From: Bacillus sp. EB600
GTDB taxonomy: Bacteria > Bacillota > Bacilli > Bacillales > Cytobacillaceae
Length of the DNA: 64,000 bases
Direction of reading: 5' to 3'
NCBI RefSeq assembly: GCF_024494385.1
Contig: NZ_JAEVLT010000002.1
Span: 1-64,000, forward strand
A model generated the notes under the pieces. It was not told the DNA's origin and searched no databases. It worked only from the letters and a program-made list of their open reading frames with translations. Both the position numbers and the translations under genes were made by a program. Numbering within the stretch: the first letter of the stretch is position 1; each line of letters opens with the position of its first letter. This document shows positions 8,112-20,302 of the stretch, one piece after another.

Positions 8112-8857
8112 CCCAATAATTCAAAATGATAGGAAATCGCTGCAAGTGTATATAATGGAGCAGTTTCCGTCCTTAAAATGCGTGGACCTAATCCACAAAG
8201 ATCGAAGCCAGATTCCTTTAACAGCTTGATCTCCTCTGGTGAAAGTCCCCCTTCAGGTCCAAATAATAATAATAGAGATTCACCTTTTTTTACTTTTTTA
8301 AGAGTCGAAGCGAAAGTGGATATTTCCCCATTTCTGCTTGCCTCTTCATATGCTGCTAATTTATAATCATACTTTTTACTCAATTGAAGTAGTCTATTAA
8401 AGTCAATGGGACGGACAACTTCAGGACAAAAAGACCGATGTGATTGTTCAGCTGCCTCTTTGGCAATTTTCTGCCACCTTTCAACCTTTTTAGCTGCCTT
8501 TTTTTCATCCCATTTTACAATCGACCTGGCAGCAGAAAACGGGACAAATTCATGTGCACCAAGTTCAGTTCCTTTTTGGATAACCCATTCAAGCTTGTCT
8601 CCTTTTGGAAGCCCGCTGGCAATGGTCACAAAAATAGGTAGTTCTGAAGTTTCTTCCTTCCATTGTACAACGTCTGCAGCAACATATTCATCGGTAATTT
8701 CTGCAATTTCACAGACAGCTGTTTGTCCCTGTAAGTTTACACAAATGATCTGGTCGCCTACTTGCATCCTCATGACCTTGACAATATGATGGCAGTCTTC
8801 TTCCTCAATAAAAAACCGATGATTATTTGCCAACTTTTTCACAAAGTAGCGCTGCAA
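8108..8857 (-). CDS. rsmE: 16S rRNA m3U1498 methyltransferase RsmE
   Basis: A 249-residue SPOUT-class methyltransferase that methylates N3 of U1498 in 16S rRNA. The C-terminal knot is recognisable from LLFGPEGGLSPEE and LGPRILRTETAPLY; the N-terminal PUA-like domain carries HHIVKVMRM. The start is placed at TTG 8857, giving the family N-terminus QRYFV with GAGGG 8-9 nt upstream; the longer frame adds eight unlikely residues. It overlaps mtaB by 4 bp and follows prmA after about 107 bp. Confidence 0.96.
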   Translation of the reverse strand: MQRYFVKKLANNHRFFIEEEDCHHIVKVMRMQVGDQIICVNLQGQTAVCEIAEITDEYVAADVVQWKEETSELPIFVTIASGLPKGDKLEWVIQKGTELGAHEFVPFSAARSIVKWDEKKAAKKVERWQKIAKEAAEQSHRSFCPEVVRPIDFNRLLQLSKKYDYKLAAYEEASRNGEISTFASTLKKVKKGESLLLLFGPEGGLSPEEIKLLKESGFDLCGLGPRILRTETAPLYTLAAISYHFELLG

Positions 8858-8964
8858 ACAAAGCACCCTCTCTAAAAACAAATTACTTCCCGTTTTCTAA
8901 TTGTACTAATAAATTTTCCATTTTAAAAGGAGGCCGTTACCAGCCCCCAGCATCACTTAGAAAG

Positions 8965-9906
8965 TTATTTTTTCTTGGCAATAAGTGCAACCCAATCTTC
9001 CATGACAATCGACTCTTCGATTTCAAATCCAGCTTGGATCAATGCATCTTTAACCTGATCTTTTTTCGGCTGAATAATACCGGAGGCAATAAAATGCCCA
9101 CCCGGATTGACCACCCGGGCAACATCCTCTGTAAATCTGAGAATTACCTCAGCAAGAATGTTTGCAACCACAACATCGGCTGCTTGATCTTCTACACCAT
9201 CTAGTAAATTATTTTGTGAAACTGTTACACGATCATTCACTTTATTTAACTTGATATTTAGTCGTGCAGATTTTACCGCAACTTCATCTAAGTCAAATGC
9301 CCTTATTTGTTCAGCACCAAGCATGGCTGCTGCAATGCTTAGCACACCAGAACCGGTACCAACGTCAATGACTTTATCATCGCTCTTAACCGTTCTTTCA
9401 AGTGCCTGTATACACATTACAGTTGTTGGATGAGTACCCGTACCAAAAGCCATTCCAGGGTCTAATTCGATAATCAGTTCATCGCTGCTGACTGGACTGT
9501 ATTCCTCCCATGTTGGGACAATCGTGAACCTTTCAGAAATCTTTACAGGATGATAATATTTTTTCCAAGCAGTTGCCCACTCTTCTTCATGTACTTCGCT
9601 GATGGTTACTTTATTAATTCCAATATCGATATTATAAATGATCAAATTATTAATCGAATCTTTAATAGCCTCGACCGTCTCGCCTAAAAAACTGTTAACA
9701 GGTAAGTACGCTTTAACGATAACCCCTTCTTCGGGGTAATCATCCGGATTAAGTTGGTAGATTTCCCCAAATTGATCTTCTCTTTCTTTCGTTAACTCAA
9801 AAGGATCTTCTATTACTACACCGCTCGCTCCTGCTTCGTGTAATATATTTGAAATTGGTTCAACCGCCTCATTTGTTGTATGAATGCTGATTTCAGACCA
9901 TTTCAT
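8965..9906 (-). CDS. prmA: ribosomal protein L11 methyltransferase PrmA
   Basis: A 313-residue SAM-dependent methyltransferase that trimethylates ribosomal protein L11. Motif I is [15 protein letters not shown] and the substrate-side signature is [14 protein letters not shown]. The ATG at 9906 starts the family N-terminus [10 protein letters not shown] and has GGAG 9 nt upstream; a TTG five codons earlier is inside that site and rejected. It lies 18 bp after dnaJ, as in the B. subtilis heat-shock operon. Confidence 0.96.
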   Translation of the reverse strand: MKWSEISIHTTNEAVEPISNILHEAGASGVVIEDPFELTKEREDQFGEIYQLNPDDYPEEGVIVKAYLPVNSFLGETVEAIKDSINNLIIYNIDIGINKVTISEVHEEEWATAWKKYYHPVKISERFTIVPTWEEYSPVSSDELIIELDPGMAFGTGTHPTTVMCIQALERTVKSDDKVIDVGTGSGVLSIAAAMLGAEQIRAFDLDEVAVKSARLNIKLNKVNDRVTVSQNNLLDGVEDQAADVVVANILAEVILRFTEDVARVVNPGGHFIASGIIQPKKDQVKDALIQAGFEIEESIVMEDWVALIAKKK

Positions 9907-9924
9907 TTCTACCAACTCCAATCC

Positions 9925-11055
9925 TTACTCACCTTTAAAGGCTCTTTTTACTTTCGAGAAAAAGCTTTTTTCATGTTCTCCAAGGGGGACAGAACCACTT
10001 ACGTCAGAAAACTCCTTTAATAGTTGCTTTTGTTTATCAGTAAGCTTTGTAGGCGTTAAAATCCGTACAAGGATATGTTGATCACCTACACCGTATCCAC
10101 GAACGTTTGGAACGCCTTTTCCTTTTAAACGGAATTTTGTTCCTGTTTGGGTACCCGCAGGAACCTTCAACTTCACTTTTCCATGTAGGGTTGGGACCTC
10201 AATTTCATCCCCTAATGCTGCCTGTACAAAAGTAATCGGCATTTCACAATAAATGTCATCGCCATCTCGTTCGAAAAACTCATGCTCACGTACATGGAAA
10301 ACAACATATAAGTCTCCTGATGGGCCTCCATTTGTTCCGGCTTCCCCTTGACCAGCCATTCTTAGCTGCTGACCATCATCAATCCCAGCTGGAATTTTCA
10401 CATGAATCTTCCGGCGCTTTTTCACTTTTCCCTTGCCACCGCAAGTCGAACATTTTTGTTTAATTTCTTTTCCTGTCCCATTACAGTAATGACATACACG
10501 ACGATTTACAATTTTTCCAAACGGTGTATTTTGTTCTACATTTAGTTGACCTGTCCCATGACAGTGTTCGCAGGTTTCAGGCTTTGTTCCTGGTTTAGCT
10601 CCTGAACCGTGGCATGTATCACAGGTCTCTTCTCTTGGTATCTCAATATCGGTTTCTTTACCGAAGGCCGCCTCTTCAAAAGAAATGGTCATCGTGTATT
10701 GAAGATCTGCACCTTGCCTTGGCGCATTTGGATCCCGTCTTCTCGAACCACCACCGCCGCCGCCAAAAAAGGTATTGAAGATATCTTCAAAGCCGCCAAA
10801 ACCACCAAAATCTCCACCGCCGCCGAAACCTTGGTTTGGATCCGTATGGCCAAACTGATCGTAATGTGCCCTTTTTTGGTCATCACTTAATATTTCATAT
10901 GCTTCTTTTACCTCTTTGAACTTTTCAGCCGCATCAGGCTCTTTATTAATATCTGGATGAAACTTTTTTGAAAGCTTTCGATAAGCTTTTTTGATTTCAT
11001 CCTTAGAAGCGCTTTTACTTACACCAAGCACCTCATAGTAATCCCGCTTACTCAT
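9925..11055 (-). CDS. dnaJ: co-chaperone DnaJ (Hsp40)
   Basis: A 376-residue class I J-protein that stimulates DnaK ATPase and delivers unfolded clients. The J domain carries HPD at 33-35, followed by a Gly/Phe-rich linker with a run of glycines (about 75-105). Four CxxCxGxG zinc motifs span about 144-212 ([32 protein letters not shown]), and two C-terminal substrate-binding domains follow. It is the fourth gene of the hrcA operon; a terminator-like hairpin lies between dnaK and dnaJ. Confidence 0.98.
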   Translation of the reverse strand: MSKRDYYEVLGVSKSASKDEIKKAYRKLSKKFHPDINKEPDAAEKFKEVKEAYEILSDDQKRAHYDQFGHTDPNQGFGGGGDFGGFGGFEDIFNTFFGGGGGGSRRRDPNAPRQGADLQYTMTISFEEAAFGKETDIEIPREETCDTCHGSGAKPGTKPETCEHCHGTGQLNVEQNTPFGKIVNRRVCHYCNGTGKEIKQKCSTCGGKGKVKKRRKIHVKIPAGIDDGQQLRMAGQGEAGTNGGPSGDLYVVFHVREHEFFERDGDDIYCEMPITFVQAALGDEIEVPTLHGKVKLKVPAGTQTGTKFRLKGKGVPNVRGYGVGDQHILVRILTPTKLTDKQKQLLKEFSDVSGSVPLGEHEKSFFSKVKRAFKGE

Positions 11056-11200
11056 TGATTACCACTCCCGAATCTGTCACATAAAAATTATTGTAACATC
11101 CACTCGATAAAACATGCAATTTTTTTATGGATGTTTCTCTATATAGAAATTTGTCGAATCGTAAATGAATAAAGCCATTGCACTTTTAATCCAAATGATG

Positions 11201-11233
11201 AAAAAAAGTCAAAGCCCATGACTTTGACTTTTT
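11201..11233 (-). terminator. hairpin between dnaK and dnaJ
   Basis: AAAGTCAAAG (11205-11214) pairs with CTTTGACTTT (11222-11231) and on the minus strand is followed by a T-run. It probably terminates part of the dnaK transcripts, lowering dnaJ and downstream gene expression. Confidence 0.75.
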
Positions 11234-11251
11234 CCCAAGCTGTTTCGATGA

Positions 11252-13117
<1,866 letters not shown>

Positions 13118-13741
13118 TTATTGATTTACTTTTACCATTGATGGACGAATGACTTTGTCCTTTAACAAATAACCTTTTTGGAATTCTTCAATGACAACAT
13201 TCGACCCAAACTGCTCATCATTTCCCTGCATAACAGCTTGATGTAGATGTGGATCAAACTCTTTACCTACCGCTTCAATTGGCAGTAAACCTTCTTTTGT
13301 TAATGCATCTACCAAACCGCGGTAGACCATCTCCATTCCTTGCTTTAATGATTTTGCTTGTTCATTATCTACTTCCATGATTAGTGCCCGCTCAAAGTTA
13401 TCAACTGCAGGCAAGATATCTACAATCAACTTTTGGGCTCTATATTTTTCGCTCGCCTCTGCTTCTAATCTTGAACGTCGGCGGAAATTGTCAAAATCGG
13501 CTTGAAGTCTTAGGTAGCGGTTTTCAAATTCTGCTACTTTCTTTTCAAGTTCATTATTTTTTTCTTGTAGTAATTGAATTTGATCGGAACCTGCCTCTTC
13601 AGATTGAACCGTGTTTTCCTTTTCTTCGGCGAATATGGTTTCTACTGTTTTATCCTCGGTAAGTTCAACATTTTCATTATTTTGTTCTGTTAATTTTTCA
13701 TCGTCAATTGTATTGTTTTTATCAACTGTCAACTTACTCAC
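13118..13741 (-). CDS. grpE: nucleotide exchange factor GrpE
   Basis: A 207-residue dimeric exchange factor for DnaK. A long acidic, charged N-terminus (about 1-65) precedes the coiled-coil helix ([20 protein letters not shown]) and the C-terminal beta domain with [16 protein letters not shown] residues (here [13 protein letters not shown]) and [10 protein letters not shown] at the end. Second gene of the heat-shock operon, after hrcA. Confidence 0.98.
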   Translation of the reverse strand: MSKLTVDKNNTIDDEKLTEQNNENVELTEDKTVETIFAEEKENTVQSEEAGSDQIQLLQEKNNELEKKVAEFENRYLRLQADFDNFRRRSRLEAEASEKYRAQKLIVDILPAVDNFERALIMEVDNEQAKSLKQGMEMVYRGLVDALTKEGLLPIEAVGKEFDPHLHQAVMQGNDEQFGSNVVIEEFQKGYLLKDKVIRPSMVKVNQ

Positions 13742-13844
13742 CTCCCTTAAAGGTTCTTTTATTAAAAATCTATATCAAAAAAGTATTTCATGGAAAGAGG
13801 GATGGAACAAAAAGGAATTCCACCCTTATTCAATATCTCCAGCG

Positions 13845-14879
13845 TTATTTATTTTGATACAAATTTGTCAATACAGATGTTAAATCACTACTTAAAAATT
13901 TCAATAAACTGATAACCCGTGAATACTCCATTCTCGTTGGTCCCAAAATGGCTATTGTCCCTAATTTCTCTGTTCCAACGGAATAGGTAGCAGTAATCAA
14001 GCTGCAATTTTCCATGGCACTGCTATTGTTCTCCGTACCAATTTTGACATTTATTCCGGTTGGATTCTTCTTAATTAAATCATAAACCCAATCCTCGTGT
14101 TCAATCATGTTCATGAGATTGCGGATCTTATCTAAGTCATGAAAATCCGGTTGACTTAAAATATTTGCTTTGCCGCCAAAAAACAGCTTCTCATTTGTTG
14201 GCATTTTAAATGTTTCTGCAACAGTATGAAGCATTAAATCAAAATTTTGAATATGCTGCCGTAACAGTGCAGCAACTTCTTTGTAAATTTTATCGTTTAA
14301 TTCTTTCAGCGGTACGTTCATTAGGCGGTCATTTAAAATATTTACCGTCTTTTCCAACTCACCAGCATCAATCGAAGCCGGTAGGTGCAAAGTACGATTC
14401 TCAACGTGACCTGAATCCGTTACAAAAATAGCCACAACTGTCTCTTTATTGATTGGAACAATCTGGATTCGTTTTAGTTTATTGACACTTGCTGCCGGTC
14501 CCAGAACAATCGAAGTATAATTGGTTAACTCCGATAAGATCTTTGCAGACTTTTGGATTATCTTTTCATACTCAAAAATTCTTTCAGCAAAGATCGATTT
14601 TATCGTGATAATTTCTTGTTGATTCAACCTTTGGGGTGAAAGCAAGTGGTCAACATAATAACGATACCCTTTTTCAGATGGAATCCGCCCCGAAGAGGTA
14701 TGTGTTTTTTCAATAAACCCCAAATCCTCCAAGTCCGCCATTTCATTACGAATCGTTGCAGAGCTAAAGGAGATACCCTTTTTCTTCGACAGGCTTCTTG
14801 AACCAACTGGCTGTGCGGATTGAATAAAGTCATCAACAAGAACTTGTAAAATTAATAATTGACGATCTGTTAACAACAT
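13845..14879 (-). CDS. hrcA: heat-inducible transcription repressor HrcA
   Basis: A 344-residue repressor of class I heat-shock genes. The N-terminal winged helix ([38 protein letters not shown]) binds CIRCE and the rest forms the GAF-like dimer core. Repression requires GroEL, so misfolded protein relieves it. It is the first gene of its operon and its own leader carries a perfect CIRCE, giving autoregulation. The ATG at 14879 has AGAGGTGATGA immediately upstream. Confidence 0.98.
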   Translation of the reverse strand: MLLTDRQLLILQVLVDDFIQSAQPVGSRSLSKKKGISFSSATIRNEMADLEDLGFIEKTHTSSGRIPSEKGYRYYVDHLLSPQRLNQQEIITIKSIFAERIFEYEKIIQKSAKILSELTNYTSIVLGPAASVNKLKRIQIVPINKETVVAIFVTDSGHVENRTLHLPASIDAGELEKTVNILNDRLMNVPLKELNDKIYKEVAALLRQHIQNFDLMLHTVAETFKMPTNEKLFFGGKANILSQPDFHDLDKIRNLMNMIEHEDWVYDLIKKNPTGINVKIGTENNSSAMENCSLITATYSVGTEKLGTIAILGPTRMEYSRVISLLKFLSSDLTSVLTNLYQNK

Positions 14880-14891
14880 TCATCACCTCTG

Positions 14892-14918
14892 TTAGCACTC
14901 CTCAAAGCCGAGTGCTAA
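14892..14918. promoter_or_regulatory. CIRCE operator (HrcA-binding site)
   Basis: TTAGCACTC, nine bases, GAGTGCTAA: a perfect match to the established CIRCE consensus, lying between the hrcA promoter and its ribosome binding site. Confidence 0.97.
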
Positions 14919-14930
14919 TTCTACTAATAA

Positions 14931-14958
14931 ATTATCAAATTTAAGGGGATGGTGTCAA
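14931..14958 (-). promoter_or_regulatory. SigA promoter of the hrcA operon
   Basis: On the minus strand TTGACA (14958-14953), 16-bp spacer, GATAAT (14936-14931). The predicted start falls a few bases ahead of CIRCE. The -35 box overlaps the stop codon of hemW. Confidence 0.75.
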
Positions 14959-16100
14959 TCATTAGATATTCCCAAGAAGGATTGAAATACTTCATTTCCT
15001 AAAAGTCGGCCTCTTTTAGTTAAATATATGTGCTCATTGCTGACTTCTAGCCAGCCTTTTTGAACAAGACTAGTTAATTCATTTTGAAATAACGTAATTG
15101 GATCGATTCCGAATTTGTAGTTAAACTTTCTAACAGAAACTCCTTCTGTTTTCCGTAATCCTAAAAACATTTCTTCTTCCATTTGCTCTGCTTTTGTTAC
15201 TTTGTGTTCTTCTAATACTGGGAGTTTACCGCTTTCGATCTGGTCCATGTATTTCTTTATTGGTCCCAGATTGGACCTTCGAGTGGATTCAATATAGCTA
15301 TGTGCTCCAGCTCCAAAACCGAAATACTCCTCGTTATTCCAATACGTCAAATTGTGTCTGCTCTCAAAGCCTGGTCTTGAAAAATTACTGATTTCATATT
15401 GATGAAACCCATTCTTATCCATTTCTTCCATGAGAAGCTCATACATTTCCGCTTCAATGTCTTCCCCAGGCGTAAGAAGTTTCCCTTTTGTCATTAAGTT
15501 ATAAAAAACTGTTTTAGGCTCAATGATGAGGGAATACCCGGAGTAATGGGGTATATCCAAAGTAAACGCCTGCTGTAAAGTTTCTTTAAAATCAGCAATT
15601 GTTTGACCTGGTAAACTAAAAATTAAATCAATACTTATATTTTCAAATCCTATTTCCTTGATATCTGCAATAGAACGGTACACATCACTTGCACGGTGTG
15701 CTCGGCCGATTTGCTTTAATAATTCGTCATTAAAGGTTTGGACACCAAGGCTGATTCGATTAACACCGGCATCTTTTACTATTTGCAATTTTTCATGCGA
15801 TAAATCCCCTGGATTTGCTTCAAATGTAAATTCAACTCGTTCACTCATTGGTAAGTTATTTCTAATTGTTTTACATAAACGGTCAAGCTGCTTTTCATTT
15901 AGTGCCGTAGGTGTGCCACCGCCAACAAAAATCGTTTCAAGTTCATCCTCTTTGTATTGTTTATATGTTAATATGATTTCTTGCTCAAGGGCTTTTAGGT
16001 ATTCATCCACTGGCTGCCCCTGCAAAAACACTTTATTAAAATCACAATAATGGCAAATGTGCTCACAAAAAGGTATGTGAATGTATGCAGACTTAATCAT
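14955..16100 (-). CDS. hemW: heme chaperone HemW (radical-SAM, HemN-like)
   Basis: A 381-residue radical-SAM protein. The cluster motif CEHICHYC supplies Cys12, Cys16 and Cys19; GGGTPTALN and the HemN C-terminal domain follow. The fourth residue pattern of genuine coproporphyrinogen dehydrogenase (CxxxCxxCxC) is not present, which fits HemW, a heme-trafficking protein, rather than HemN. It sits between lepA and hrcA as in B. subtilis (formerly annotated hemN/yqeR). Confidence 0.94.
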   Translation of the reverse strand: MIKSAYIHIPFCEHICHYCDFNKVFLQGQPVDEYLKALEQEIILTYKQYKEDELETIFVGGGTPTALNEKQLDRLCKTIRNNLPMSERVEFTFEANPGDLSHEKLQIVKDAGVNRISLGVQTFNDELLKQIGRAHRASDVYRSIADIKEIGFENISIDLIFSLPGQTIADFKETLQQAFTLDIPHYSGYSLIIEPKTVFYNLMTKGKLLTPGEDIEAEMYELLMEEMDKNGFHQYEISNFSRPGFESRHNLTYWNNEEYFGFGAGAHSYIESTRRSNLGPIKKYMDQIESGKLPVLEEHKVTKAEQMEEEMFLGLRKTEGVSVRKFNYKFGIDPITLFQNELTSLVQKGWLEVSNEHIYLTKRGRLLGNEVFQSFLGISND

Positions 16101-16204
16101 TGGTTTTCACCCCCATGGTTTGAAGCTCAAAGATTATTTTCGTACGATGAAAAAGAGGCCAGCACCACCGACTTCGGCTTGTCTAACCCCTTTTCGTTTC
16201 CAAT

Positions 16205-18040
16205 TTATTTCTTTTGATTATTATCGTCCATTTTTAATACTGCCATAAATGCTTCCTGTGGAACTTCAACGGAACCAACCTGTTTCATCCGCTTTTTGCC
16301 TTCTTTTTGCTTCTCCAATAACTTCCGTTTTCGGGAAATATCTCCGCCGTAGCATTTAGCTAAAACGTTTTTGCGCATTGCTTTTATCGTTGATCGGGCG
16401 ACAATTTTTTGGCCGATGGCTGCTTGGATCGGTACCTCAAACTGCTGTCTAGGAATTAATTCTTTTAATTTTTCAACAATGATTTTCCCACGTTCATATG
16501 CAAAATCCTTATGAACAATAAAACTTAGAGCATCAACAGTTTCGGTATTTAACAATATATCCATTTTAACCAAACTAGATGGTTTATAGCCAATTAGCTC
16601 GTAGTCAAAGGAAGCATACCCCTTTGTGCTAGACTTTAATTGATCAAAGAAATCATAAACAATCTCTGCTAGAGGGATATCATAGGTTATCGTTACACGG
16701 TTTTCACTGACATACTGCATGTCAATAAAATTACCCCGTTTTTGCTGACAAAGTTCCATAATCGCTCCGACATAGTCGTTTGGTGCCATCATCGTTGCTT
16801 TTACATATGGCTCTTCAACACGGTCAATTTTTTGCGGGTCAGGCATATCAGATGGGTTGTCCACTTTTATTTCTGTTCCATCCGTCATAACGACATGATA
16901 AATAACACTAGGTGCCGTGGTGATTAAATCAATATTAAATTCACGTTCAATCCGTTCCTGAATAATCTCCATATGGAGAAGACCAAGAAAACCACAGCGG
17001 AAACCAAATCCCAATGCTTGAGATGTTTCCGGTTCAAATTGAAGGGCTGCATCATTAAGCTGGAGCTTTTCTAAAGCATCACGTAAATCGTTAAATTTCG
17101 CATTATCGATTGGATAAAGTCCGCAATAGACCATAGGGTTCATTTTACGATATCCAGGAAGGGGCTCTGTTGCTCCATTTTTGGCGTTCGTGATCGTATC
17201 ACCGACATGAGTATCCCCAACATTTTTGATCGAAGCTGACAGGAAGCCTACATCCCCTACTGTCAGCTCATCACATAAAACGACCTTTGGAGTAAAAACT
17301 CCAACCTCATTCACTTCAAACTCTTTTCCGGTTGCCATCATTTTGATTTTGTCGCCGACCTTTACTGTTCCTTCGCTGACACGAATGTAAGCAACTACGC
17401 CACGATAAGCATCGTAAAGGGAATCAAAAATGAGTGCTTTTAATGGGCCTTCTGGGTCACCGGTAGGAGCCGGATTCTTTTCTACGACTTGTTCAAGAAT
17501 CTCCTCAATCCCAATACCTGCCTTGGCAGAAGCCAGAACGGCTTCAGAAGCATCCAAACCGATTACCTCTTCTATTTCATTACGGACTCTTTCAGGGTCA
17601 GCACTTGGCAAATCAATTTTATTAATTACTGGCAGTATCTCAAGATTGTTGTCAAGGGCAAGGTATACGTTTGCAAGTGTTTGTGCTTCAATTCCTTGTG
17701 CTGCGTCAACAACCAATATTGCTCCTTCACATGCGGCAAGACTGCGGGATACCTCATAGGTAAAGTCGACATGTCCCGGTGTATCAATTAAATGGAAGAT
17801 ATATTCTTCTCCATCTTTTGCTTTATATTTTAATTGAACTGCATTTAACTTAATAGTAATTCCTCGTTCTCGCTCAAGGTCCATGGAATCCAAGAGCTGG
17901 GCCTTCATTTCACGGGATGAAAGTGCATTTGTCTTTTCCAATATACGGTCAGCCAATGTTGATTTTCCATGGTCAATGTGGGCTATAATCGAAAAATTTC
18001 TTATCTTTGCTTGTCTTTTTAGTTTTTCTTCTCTGTTCAT
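16205..18040 (-). CDS. lepA: elongation factor 4 (LepA)
   Basis: A 611-residue translational GTPase related to EF-G, acting on stalled or initiating ribosomes. G1 is [10 protein letters not shown]3 DTPGHVDF and G4 NKIDLP; the unique C-terminal domain ends with basic [25 protein letters not shown] at 18040 follows a normal ribosome binding site. It heads the hemW-side cluster, about 118 bp after yqxA. Confidence 0.98.
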   Translation of the reverse strand: MNREEKLKRQAKIRNFSIIAHIDHGKSTLADRILEKTNALSSREMKAQLLDSMDLERERGITIKLNAVQLKYKAKDGEEYIFHLIDTPGHVDFTYEVSRSLAACEGAILVVDAAQGIEAQTLANVYLALDNNLEILPVINKIDLPSADPERVRNEIEEVIGLDASEAVLASAKAGIGIEEILEQVVEKNPAPTGDPEGPLKALIFDSLYDAYRGVVAYIRVSEGTVKVGDKIKMMATGKEFEVNEVGVFTPKVVLCDELTVGDVGFLSASIKNVGDTHVGDTITNAKNGATEPLPGYRKMNPMVYCGLYPIDNAKFNDLRDALEKLQLNDAALQFEPETSQALGFGFRCGFLGLLHMEIIQERIEREFNIDLITTAPSVIYHVVMTDGTEIKVDNPSDMPDPQKIDRVEEPYVKATMMAPNDYVGAIMELCQQKRGNFIDMQYVSENRVTITYDIPLAEIVYDFFDQLKSSTKGYASFDYELIGYKPSSLVKMDILLNTETVDALSFIVHKDFAYERGKIIVEKLKELIPRQQFEVPIQAAIGQKIVARSTIKAMRKNVLAKCYGGDISRKRKLLEKQKEGKKRMKQVGSVEVPQEAFMAVLKMDDNNQKK

Positions 18041-18118
18041 GGTCGTTCACTCCTACTATACTCGCGCATGTACACTATTGTTGATTATATCAGCAGGATT
18101 ATTAAGATTCAATGTAAA

Positions 18119-18156
18119 AGAAAAGCAGTACCGAATGGAGGTACCGCTTTTTTGAC
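18119..18156 (-). terminator. terminator after gpr-yqxA
   Basis: AAAAGCAGTACC (18121-18132) pairs with GGTACCGCTTTT (18140-18151), one wobble on the minus strand, with T-rich sequence on both sides; probably active in both directions. Confidence 0.75.
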
Positions 18157-18158
18157 GA

Positions 18159-18467
18159 TTATTTTGCAATTGACCTAATAATTTTTTCCGAGCTGTTTGA
18201 GATTCCGTCTGACAATTTTTTTCCCATTGAGGAAAAAAGGTTAAACGCATTCATTTTTTCAAGTTTTTGCTGTTTGGCAATAATATCGTGGCTCGAGCTG
18301 TCATTTTCTAATAAAGAAGTATTCATATTAGGAGCCTTTATAGTGAGGTTAGAATCACTATTACCTTTAATTTCATGGATGCCATCATGAGCCATTTGCA
18401 TTCCTGCTAAAACGGAAATGAACATCAATGCTACTATACAAAAACTTTTAAGCATAAACATCCTCAT
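18159..18467 (-). CDS. yqxA: YqxA-like protein (DUF3679)
   Basis: About 102 residues: a single hydrophobic segment (SFCIVALMFISVLAGMQMA) followed by a polar extracytoplasmic part ending GKKLSDGISNSSEKIIRSIAK. It matches the DUF3679/YqxA family by position and shape. The frame can extend to 18527, but that start lacks a good ribosome binding site, while AAGGTG lies 7 nt before the ATG at 18467. In B. subtilis yqxA follows spoIIP; here it follows gpr directly, with no spoIIP. Confidence 0.75.
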   Translation of the reverse strand: MRMFMLKSFCIVALMFISVLAGMQMAHDGIHEIKGNSDSNLTIKAPNMNTSLLENDSSSHDIIAKQQKLEKMNAFNLFSSMGKKLSDGISNSSEKIIRSIAK

Positions 18468-18572
18468 AACCGAACACCTTATCTCTTTTTTTGGTAAAAG
18501 CTTGGCTAATTTCTCTACTTTATTCATATGATTTTACTAGAGTTGATAGAACCTGGATCTTTACTATAGCCA

Positions 18573-19694
18573 TTATCTCGTATAAAATCCTGCATTTTCC
18601 TGATTAACGGTGTGATGCAGGGAAGCATTTAATCCACTGCCAATAAGATGTGCCATATCCTCAATAAATACATCAACTTCCTTAGGGGTTACCATCAAAT
18701 TATGTCCTAGAGGTGAAAGGACCTCATAGATCAATTTTCTTTTTTCTTCATCCTCCAAGGTTCCGATCATCCCCAGGAAGGTTTTTCGATGCTTTTCCTC
18801 TGGCAGGTCCTCATCAGTTAATTTTTTGCGCTCCCCAAACTTCATTCCAGCTGGAGCAAGCGCACGGGAAGGTCGGTTTCCTTCTTTCATTTCTTTTCCA
18901 AAATGCTTTAAGATAAAATCAATGGTATCACTCGTAATAGAAACAGCATCTACCACAGTTGGGACACCAATGGCGATCACTGGAATCCCCAGCGTATCTT
19001 TACTTAATTCCTTTCTTTTATTTCCTACACCTGACCCCGGGTGAATTCCTGTATCAGATATTTGAATCGTTGAGTTAACCCTTTCAATCGATCTCGATGC
19101 AAGTGCATCAATGGCGATAACAAAGTCTGGCTTTGTTTTTTCAACAACTCCAAAAATAATATCACTTGTCTCAATTCCAGTTAACCCCATTACCCCTGGA
19201 GACAAAGCACTAACGGAGCGATACCCCTCTTCAACATTCTCCGGTTGCAATTGAAACAAATGCCGGGTTACCAACAGGTTTTCACAAACCATTGGTCCAA
19301 GTGCATCAGGTGTAACATTCCAGTTTCCAAGCCCAACAACAAGACAAGAATCGGTTTCCTTTATGCCTGTTCCTTTTAAGAAATAGGCAAATTCACTTGC
19401 GAATATCTCCTCCACCTTTTGTTGCAGCTGGGTATCCTGCTCACGAATCCCTTGAACTTCGATCGTTAAATAGCGGCCTGCTTTTTTCCCCAACTGAGTT
19501 TCTCCCTCACCAGATACCTCTACTAATGAGATTTTTATATCATCAATATCTTTTTCTTTAATTACTACGCCTTCAATTTGCGAAAGGTTCTCTTCTTGTT
19601 CCACTGTGCCCCTTTCGGCGAGTACCATCTCTCTTGCTTCTATTGCTAAGTCAGTCCTAACAGAGTATTTACTTAAATCTACTGATTCCTTCAT
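18573..19694 (-). CDS. gpr: spore endopeptidase GPR
   Basis: A 373-residue germination protease that degrades small acid-soluble spore proteins. It is made in the forespore as a zymogen; the propeptide cleavage region [10 protein letters not shown] is visible near residue 17, and conserved blocks include [30 protein letters not shown] and NTTIQI-type [16 protein letters not shown]. It is near full length with an intact C-terminus. The ATG at 19694 has GGAG 8 nt upstream; the GTG three codons earlier overlaps that site. It is divergent from rpsT. Confidence 0.96.
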   Translation of the reverse strand: MKESVDLSKYSVRTDLAIEAREMVLAERGTVEQEENLSQIEGVVIKEKDIDDIKISLVEVSGEGETQLGKKAGRYLTIEVQGIREQDTQLQQKVEEIFASEFAYFLKGTGIKETDSCLVVGLGNWNVTPDALGPMVCENLLVTRHLFQLQPENVEEGYRSVSALSPGVMGLTGIETSDIIFGVVEKTKPDFVIAIDALASRSIERVNSTIQISDTGIHPGSGVGNKRKELSKDTLGIPVIAIGVPTVVDAVSITSDTIDFILKHFGKEMKEGNRPSRALAPAGMKFGERKKLTDEDLPEEKHRKTFLGMIGTLEDEEKRKLIYEVLSPLGHNLMVTPKEVDVFIEDMAHLIGSGLNASLHHTVNQENAGFYTR

Positions 19695-19908
19695 GTTCCT
19701 CACTCCATTTCAAGTTTCCATCCACTCATAACTATTTGCTATGGTAACCTTATTTTTAAAAAACATTCAGGGATATCAGCTTGAACTTCAATCAAGTATT
19801 GCAATATACGTCCGCGTTTGATAAAATATCATTTGTTCTTAATTATTGTTTATGAATGTTTAGTCGAGTTCATATAGTCTCGATTCTTTGTAGGAGGTGA
19901 ACCACCGG

Positions 19909-20169
19909 ATGCCAAACATTAAATCTGCTATTAAGCGTGTTAAAACAACCGAAGTACGTAACGCTCAAAACACAACTGTGAAATCTTCAATGCGTACTGC
20001 AGTTAAAAAAGTTGAAGCTGCAATTACTACAAATGACAGCACTACTGCTAAAAATGCATTTGCAACTGCTGCAAGTCAATTAGATAAAGCTGCTGCCAAA
20101 GGTCTTATTCATAAAAATGCAGCTGCTCGTAAAAAAGCTCGCTTGATGAAAAAATTAAATGTACTATAA
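19909..20169 (+). CDS. rpsT: 30S ribosomal protein S20
   Basis: An 86-residue basic, helical ribosomal protein (PNIKSAIKRVKTTE at the start, RKKARLMKKLNVL at the end) binding 16S rRNA helices 9 and 44. AGGAGGTG lies 10 nt before the ATG at 19909; the longer frame begins at a GTG inside that site and is rejected. Divergent from gpr, followed by a strong terminator. Confidence 0.98.
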   Translation: MPNIKSAIKRVKTTEVRNAQNTTVKSSMRTAVKKVEAAITTNDSTTAKNAFATAASQLDKAAAKGLIHKNAAARKKARLMKKLNVL

Positions 20170-20170
20170 G

Positions 20171-20204
20171 AAAAAAAACGATTCCGTTGGGAATCGTTTT
20201 TTTC
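20171..20204. terminator. bidirectional terminator between rpsT and holA
   Basis: AACGATTCC (20177-20185), loop GTT, GGAATCGTT (20189-20197), with A-run before and T-run after, so it can serve both converging genes. Confidence 0.88.
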
Positions 20205-20235
20205 TTATACATTAAAGTATTAATTTTTGAAGGAA

Positions 20236-20302
20236 GATAACTGTCCAGCTACAGCGCCCAGCGCCTAGTGTACTTCGCTAAACAGGCACTTCTGCTTTTC
20301 TA
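20236..20302 (-). repeat. interspersed repeat, short form (copy B)
   Basis: Read on the minus strand it runs from TAGAAAAGCAGAAGTGCC to TAGCTGGACAGTTATC, with GAAGTACACTAG in the middle. It is the same as copy D (36338) apart from scattered changes. Its first three bases are the TAG stop of holA. Confidence 0.8.

Noticed and set aside
10740..10830. CCGCC-rich repeat-like run
   Set aside because: It encodes the Gly/Phe linker of DnaJ.
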